From Clostridia bacterium (lineage in GTDB: Bacteria > Bacillota > Clostridia > Christensenellales > Aristaeellaceae): a stretch of 34,419 nucleotides of DNA. Below the pieces are notes generated by a model. It ran no database searches. It saw nothing but the letters and a program-made list of their open reading frames with translations, and had not been told where the DNA came from. The stretch covers positions 1 to 34,419 of the forward strand of contig JAFULL010000020.1 of assembly GCA_017473345.1 (NCBI GenBank). Reading direction: 5' to 3'. Shown piece after piece: positions 31,661-34,419 of the stretch. The translations under genes and the position numbers were made by a program. Positions within the stretch are counted from its first letter, which is position 1; the number at the start of each line of letters is the position of its first letter.

Positions 31661-33302
31661 ATGCCCTAAAATATCGCGCTTCCAGCATGGCACACAGCGT
31701 GTGATACACCGGCAGATGCAGCTCCTGCACGTCCGCAGGGCTGGCTGCCGGTACAGTCACCGCGCAGTCGCAAAGCGGCGCCAGTTTGCCGCCGGTTTCT
31801 CCCGTCAGGCCGATCACCTTCAGCCCCAGCCCCTTTGCTGCTGATACGGCCAGCGCCACATTCTGCGCGTTTCCGCTGGTGCTGATGGCGATGAGTCCGT
31901 CGCCTTTGCGTCCATAACCCATCACCTGCTGCGCCATGGGCAGCAGCGCGTGCTGGTCATTCGCCACAGCAGTTGACAGCGCGCTGTGACCGGTGAGCGC
32001 GATGGCCGGAAGACCCTGCTGCAGCCTGTCCGCCATTTCCGGCGGCATGCCCTGTGCCTGAATGGCCGCTTTTGTCTGTTCATTCAGCGGGCGCTTCAGG
32101 TAGAACCCCTTCATCAGCTCGCCTGCAATGTGTTCACCGTCCGCACAGCTGCCGCCGTTTCCGGCGATGAGCACCTTGCCGCCGTTGTCGTAGCAGCGGC
32201 GCAGCAGCAGATAGGCGTCCATCACCTGCTGACGGCAGCATTCCAGCTGCGGATAGCGCTCAAACAATCGCTCGTAGTGCCTGAGCACCGCTTCGTCCTG
32301 CTCGCTTGTCTCCATCATGGGGTCGATATCCAGCGCGTACAGCGCCGCCATGATGCTGGCCAGATCGCCAAGGCTTTCGCCCGTCTGTGCAGGCACAACG
32401 CTCACGCACTCCAGCGCAAAGGGAATGCACTCCTCCTGCATGGCCTTTGCCATGGCCGGGCGCAGCAGATCTTCACACCGCACAAAAATGCTGCCTATGA
32501 CGATCTTTTCCGGGTTGAAGGCATCCGTCAGCAGTGAAAGCCCACGACCCAGCATCGTGCCGATATGATCGTAAAACGCTATCGCCTGCGCATTGCCTGC
32601 GCGGGCATAATCCGCCATCAGTTTGCCGTCGACCTCGTCTATCGTGTGCCCATCCGCGATCCAATGCGGCGGATTTCCCTGTTGCGTCAACTCACGCGTG
32701 AGCGCCTGTGCCTGCCGCTGAATGCCTCCGCCGCTGGTATACCCCTCAAACGAACCAGCTTTGCCAAAGCCAACAGGCCCGTCCTCGGTCAGCCGCAGAT
32801 GGCCGACCTCGCCGCCCATGTCGGTGCAGCCGCGCAGCAGCCGTCCCTCGGCAATCACGCCCGCGCCCATGCCGGTGCCCATCGTCAGAAAGATCATATC
32901 GCTGGTTCCGCGTCCCGCGCCCAGCTTCCATTCCACCAGCGCACAGGCATTGGCGTCGTTCTGCAAAAAGGCCGGAACATGGTAGCGCTTTTCAAGCATC
33001 TCACACAGGGGGATATTCACCCATCCTGGCAGATTGGGCGGACACAGCACCACGCCGCGCCGTGAATCCAGCGGACCGCCGCAGCTGATGCCGATGGCCT
33101 CGACCTGCGTAAAATCGATGCCATTTCGCTGTACCATTTCATCCATGGCCTCAAGCAGGCGTTCATAGGCGCTGTCAAACCCAAGTTCGCTTTGGGTGGC
33201 AAAGCGGATCTTGTCCAGGATATGAATGCCGCGATCCACCCGCGCCAGCAGCACCGCGCATTTCGTTCCGCCGATATCCAATCCCATCCAGTATTTTTTC
33301 AT
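31659..33302 (-). CDS. ROK-family sugar kinase fused to GmhA-like SIS isomerase
   Basis: A 547-residue two-domain protein. ATG 33302 is chosen because AAGGAG precedes it and the kinase motif starts at once. Residues 1-~325 are a ROK kinase: DIGGTK (9-14), CGGP near 74, QNDANA with catalytic Asp116, GTGMGAG (142-148) and GGEVGH with His168. The usual Zn motif CxCGxxGC is replaced by V-G-F-G-K-A-G-S (177-184), so the Zn site appears lost. Residues ~340-547 are a SIS domain of the phosphoheptose-isomerase type: [11 protein letters not shown] (381-391), Glu395, STSGNAQN (474-481) and QELHLPVYH with His529, so the catalytic Glu/His pair of GmhA is kept. A kinase-isomerase fusion implies two successive steps on one sugar; the sugar is unknown. 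Confidence 0.88.
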   Translation of the reverse strand: MKKYWMGLDIGGTKCAVLLARVDRGIHILDKIRFATQSELGFDSAYERLLEAMDEMVQRNGIDFTQVEAIGISCGGPLDSRRGVVLCPPNLPGWVNIPLCEMLEKRYHVPAFLQNDANACALVEWKLGAGRGTSDMIFLTMGTGMGAGVIAEGRLLRGCTDMGGEVGHLRLTEDGPVGFGKAGSFEGYTSGGGIQRQAQALTRELTQQGNPPHWIADGHTIDEVDGKLMADYARAGNAQAIAFYDHIGTMLGRGLSLLTDAFNPEKIVIGSIFVRCEDLLRPAMAKAMQEECIPFALECVSVVPAQTGESLGDLASIMAALYALDIDPMMETSEQDEAVLRHYERLFERYPQLECCRQQVMDAYLLLRRCYDNGGKVLIAGNGGSCADGEHIAGELMKGFYLKRPLNEQTKAAIQAQGMPPEMADRLQQGLPAIALTGHSALSTAVANDQHALLPMAQQVMGYGRKGDGLIAISTSGNAQNVALAVSAAKGLGLKVIGLTGETGGKLAPLCDCAVTVPAASPADVQELHLPVYHTLCAMLEARYFRA

Positions 33303-33329
33303 AGGTTTTCTCCTTGCTGCAAACACTGT

Positions 33330-33358
33330 ATCATGGTATTCTTCAGCGCTGTTTTCAA
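33330..33358 (-). promoter_or_regulatory. Likely promoter of the ROK-SIS gene
   Basis: On the minus strand TTGAAA (33358-33353), 17-bp spacer and CATGAT (33335-33330), 28 bp before the start codon. The -10 is weak (4 of 6). Confidence 0.4.
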
Positions 33359-33458
33359 TTCCTTTTCAGTGCGGGCACAGTTTATTCATTTTCTGTTCCA
33401 TGGCTGTTTACATTTGAAGCCTATACTGTATTCGACAACCATTGCAGGAGGCATACCC

Positions 33459-34419
33459 ATGAACGAGGTTCAGAAACCCAAAAAACCCCTGATTTTTTAC
33501 TACACGATCGCCATGGTCATCGTCATGCTGATCAATACGCTGGTTTTGCCGTGGATCGCAAAGCAGCAGATCATCGAGGTGGATTACGGTACCTTTATGA
33601 CCATGACCACCGACGGACAGATCGGCGGCGTGCAGATTCAGGACAACCAGATCATGTTCACCGACAAGGAGGGCGAACAGATCTACAAAACCGGCCGCAT
33701 GGACGATCCCGGTCTGGTGGAGCGCCTGCACACATCCGGCGCAGCGTTTTCCAGCGAGATCGTTGAGGAAGCTTCGCCGCTTTTGAGTTTTCTGCTCTCG
33801 TGGGTGCTGCCGATGGTGGTGTTCATCGCCGTGGGACAGCTGATGTCCAAAAAGCTGATGGACCGCGCCGGCGGAGCCAATTCCATGATGTTCAACATGG
33901 GCAAGTCGCATGCGAAGGTGTACGTCAAATCCACGCAGGGCATCAGGTTTGACGACATCGAGGGCGTGGACGAGGCCGAGGAAAGCCTGCAGGAGATCGT
34001 CGATTACCTGCACGACCCAGGCAAGTACAAGGCCATCGGCGCTTCCATGCCCAAGGGCGTGCTGCTGGTGGGCCCTCCCGGCACCGGCAAAACCATGCTG
34101 GCCAAGGCCGTCGCGGGCGAAGCCAACGTGCCCTTCTTTTCCATGAGCGGCTCTGAATTTGTGGAGATGTTTGTGGGCATGGGCGCCAGCAAGGTGCGCG
34201 ACCTGTTCAAACAGGCCAAGGAAAAAGCGCCCTGCATCGTGTTCATCGACGAGATCGACGCCATCGGCAAAAAGCGCGACGGCCAGATCGGCGGCAACGA
34301 CGAACGCGAGCAGACCCTCAACCAGCTGCTGACAGAAATGGACGGCTTTGAGGGCAACAACGGCGTGATGATCCTCGCGGCCTCCAACCGTCCTGATGCG
34401 CTGGACCCCGCGCTCACCC
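33459..34419 (+). CDS. ftsH: FtsH-type ATP-dependent zinc metalloprotease, N-terminal part (cut by window end)
   Basis: The frame is open from the ATG at 33459 (GGAGG 8 nt upstream) to the window edge, giving 320 residues. Membrane segment 1 is about 9-30 ([22 protein letters not shown]), then an extracytoplasmic part of about 75 residues, membrane segment 2 near 109-127 ([19 protein letters not shown]) and the AAA+ domain: [18 protein letters not shown], Walker A GPPGTGKT (205-212), Walker [12 protein letters not shown] with D264-E265, and the SRH start [12 protein letters not shown]. The HExxH protease motif would lie beyond the edge, so protease activity is inferred from the family. FtsH degrades misfolded membrane proteins and regulators. 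The aromatic pore motif is altered in a usual way ([17 protein letters not shown]). Confidence 0.9.
   Translation, partial: MNEVQKPKKPLIFYYTIAMVIVMLINTLVLPWIAKQQIIEVDYGTFMTMTTDGQIGGVQIQDNQIMFTDKEGEQIYKTGRMDDPGLVERLHTSGAAFSSEIVEEASPLLSFLLSWVLPMVVFIAVGQLMSKKLMDRAGGANSMMFNMGKSHAKVYVKSTQGIRFDDIEGVDEAEESLQEIVDYLHDPGKYKAIGASMPKGVLLVGPPGTGKTMLAKAVAGEANVPFFSMSGSEFVEMFVGMGASKVRDLFKQAKEKAPCIVFIDEIDAIGKKRDGQIGGNDEREQTLNQLLTEMDGFEGNNGVMILAASNRPDALDPALT

Noticed and set aside
1..34419. CRISPR arrays, tRNA or rRNA genes, transposases, integrases, prophage genes
   Set aside because: I saw no regularly spaced repeats, cloverleaf-like strings, rRNA segments or transposase/integrase motifs in any frame beyond the faint fragment noted above.

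Overview
The window reads as chromosomal DNA of a GC-rich anaerobic Firmicute, most likely a gut Clostridia. A Christensenellales/Oscillospirales-type genome is my guess from the protein style; nothing here proves the order. Reasons: near-consensus sigma-A promoters with 17-bp spacers, strong GGAGG ribosome sites, TTG and GTG starts, Fe-S aldo/keto reductase, cobalamin riboswitch, a glycan and peptide uptake repertoire, and no respiratory genes. The first ~0.8 kb is clearly AT-richer than the rest and holds the end of a chromate transporter and gene debris.

Layout. 1-1.7 kb: 3' end of a ChrA-type transporter, an AT-rich gap with TGATACC repeats, and a metallo-beta-lactamase-fold hydrolase. 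1.7-3.2 kb: an unassigned beta-propeller protein resembling glycoside hydrolases. 3.6-5.6 kb (minus): class II aldolase and MtnA isomerase, a pair fitting the 5-deoxypentose/methylthioribose 'DHAP shunt'; the aldolase end looks frameshifted. 6.0-13.1 kb: GntR/FCD regulator, a sugar ABC transporter without its own ATPase, aldo/keto reductase, M20 peptidase and a URO-D-fold protein keeping a methyltransferase-like Zn motif, closed by a terminator. 13.2-18.7 kb: GntR-LacI hybrid regulator, GH38 alpha-mannosidase and ferredoxin-type aldo/keto reductase, closed by a strong terminator.

18.7-21.9 kb: cobalamin riboswitch controlling a BtuFCD-type importer, with a duplicated Shine-Dalgarno segment in the expression platform. 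21.9-24.3 kb: aspartate ammonia-lyase divergent from a LysR regulator. 24.4-24.8 kb (minus): a small membrane protein. 25.0-31.6 kb: an oligopeptide ABC operon (binding protein, two unusually long permeases, fused OppD-OppF ATPase). 31.7-33.3 kb (minus): a fusion of a ROK sugar kinase lacking the usual Zn cysteines with a GmhA-like SIS isomerase. 33.5 kb to the end: an FtsH-type AAA protease, cut by the window edge.

The common theme is carbon and peptide scavenging: uptake systems next to enzymes that trim, reduce, isomerise or phosphorylate the imported sugars, each unit with its own regulator or RNA switch. The most promising items for follow-up are the ROK-SIS fusion, the duplicated-SD riboswitch platform and the URO-D-like protein in a sugar operon.
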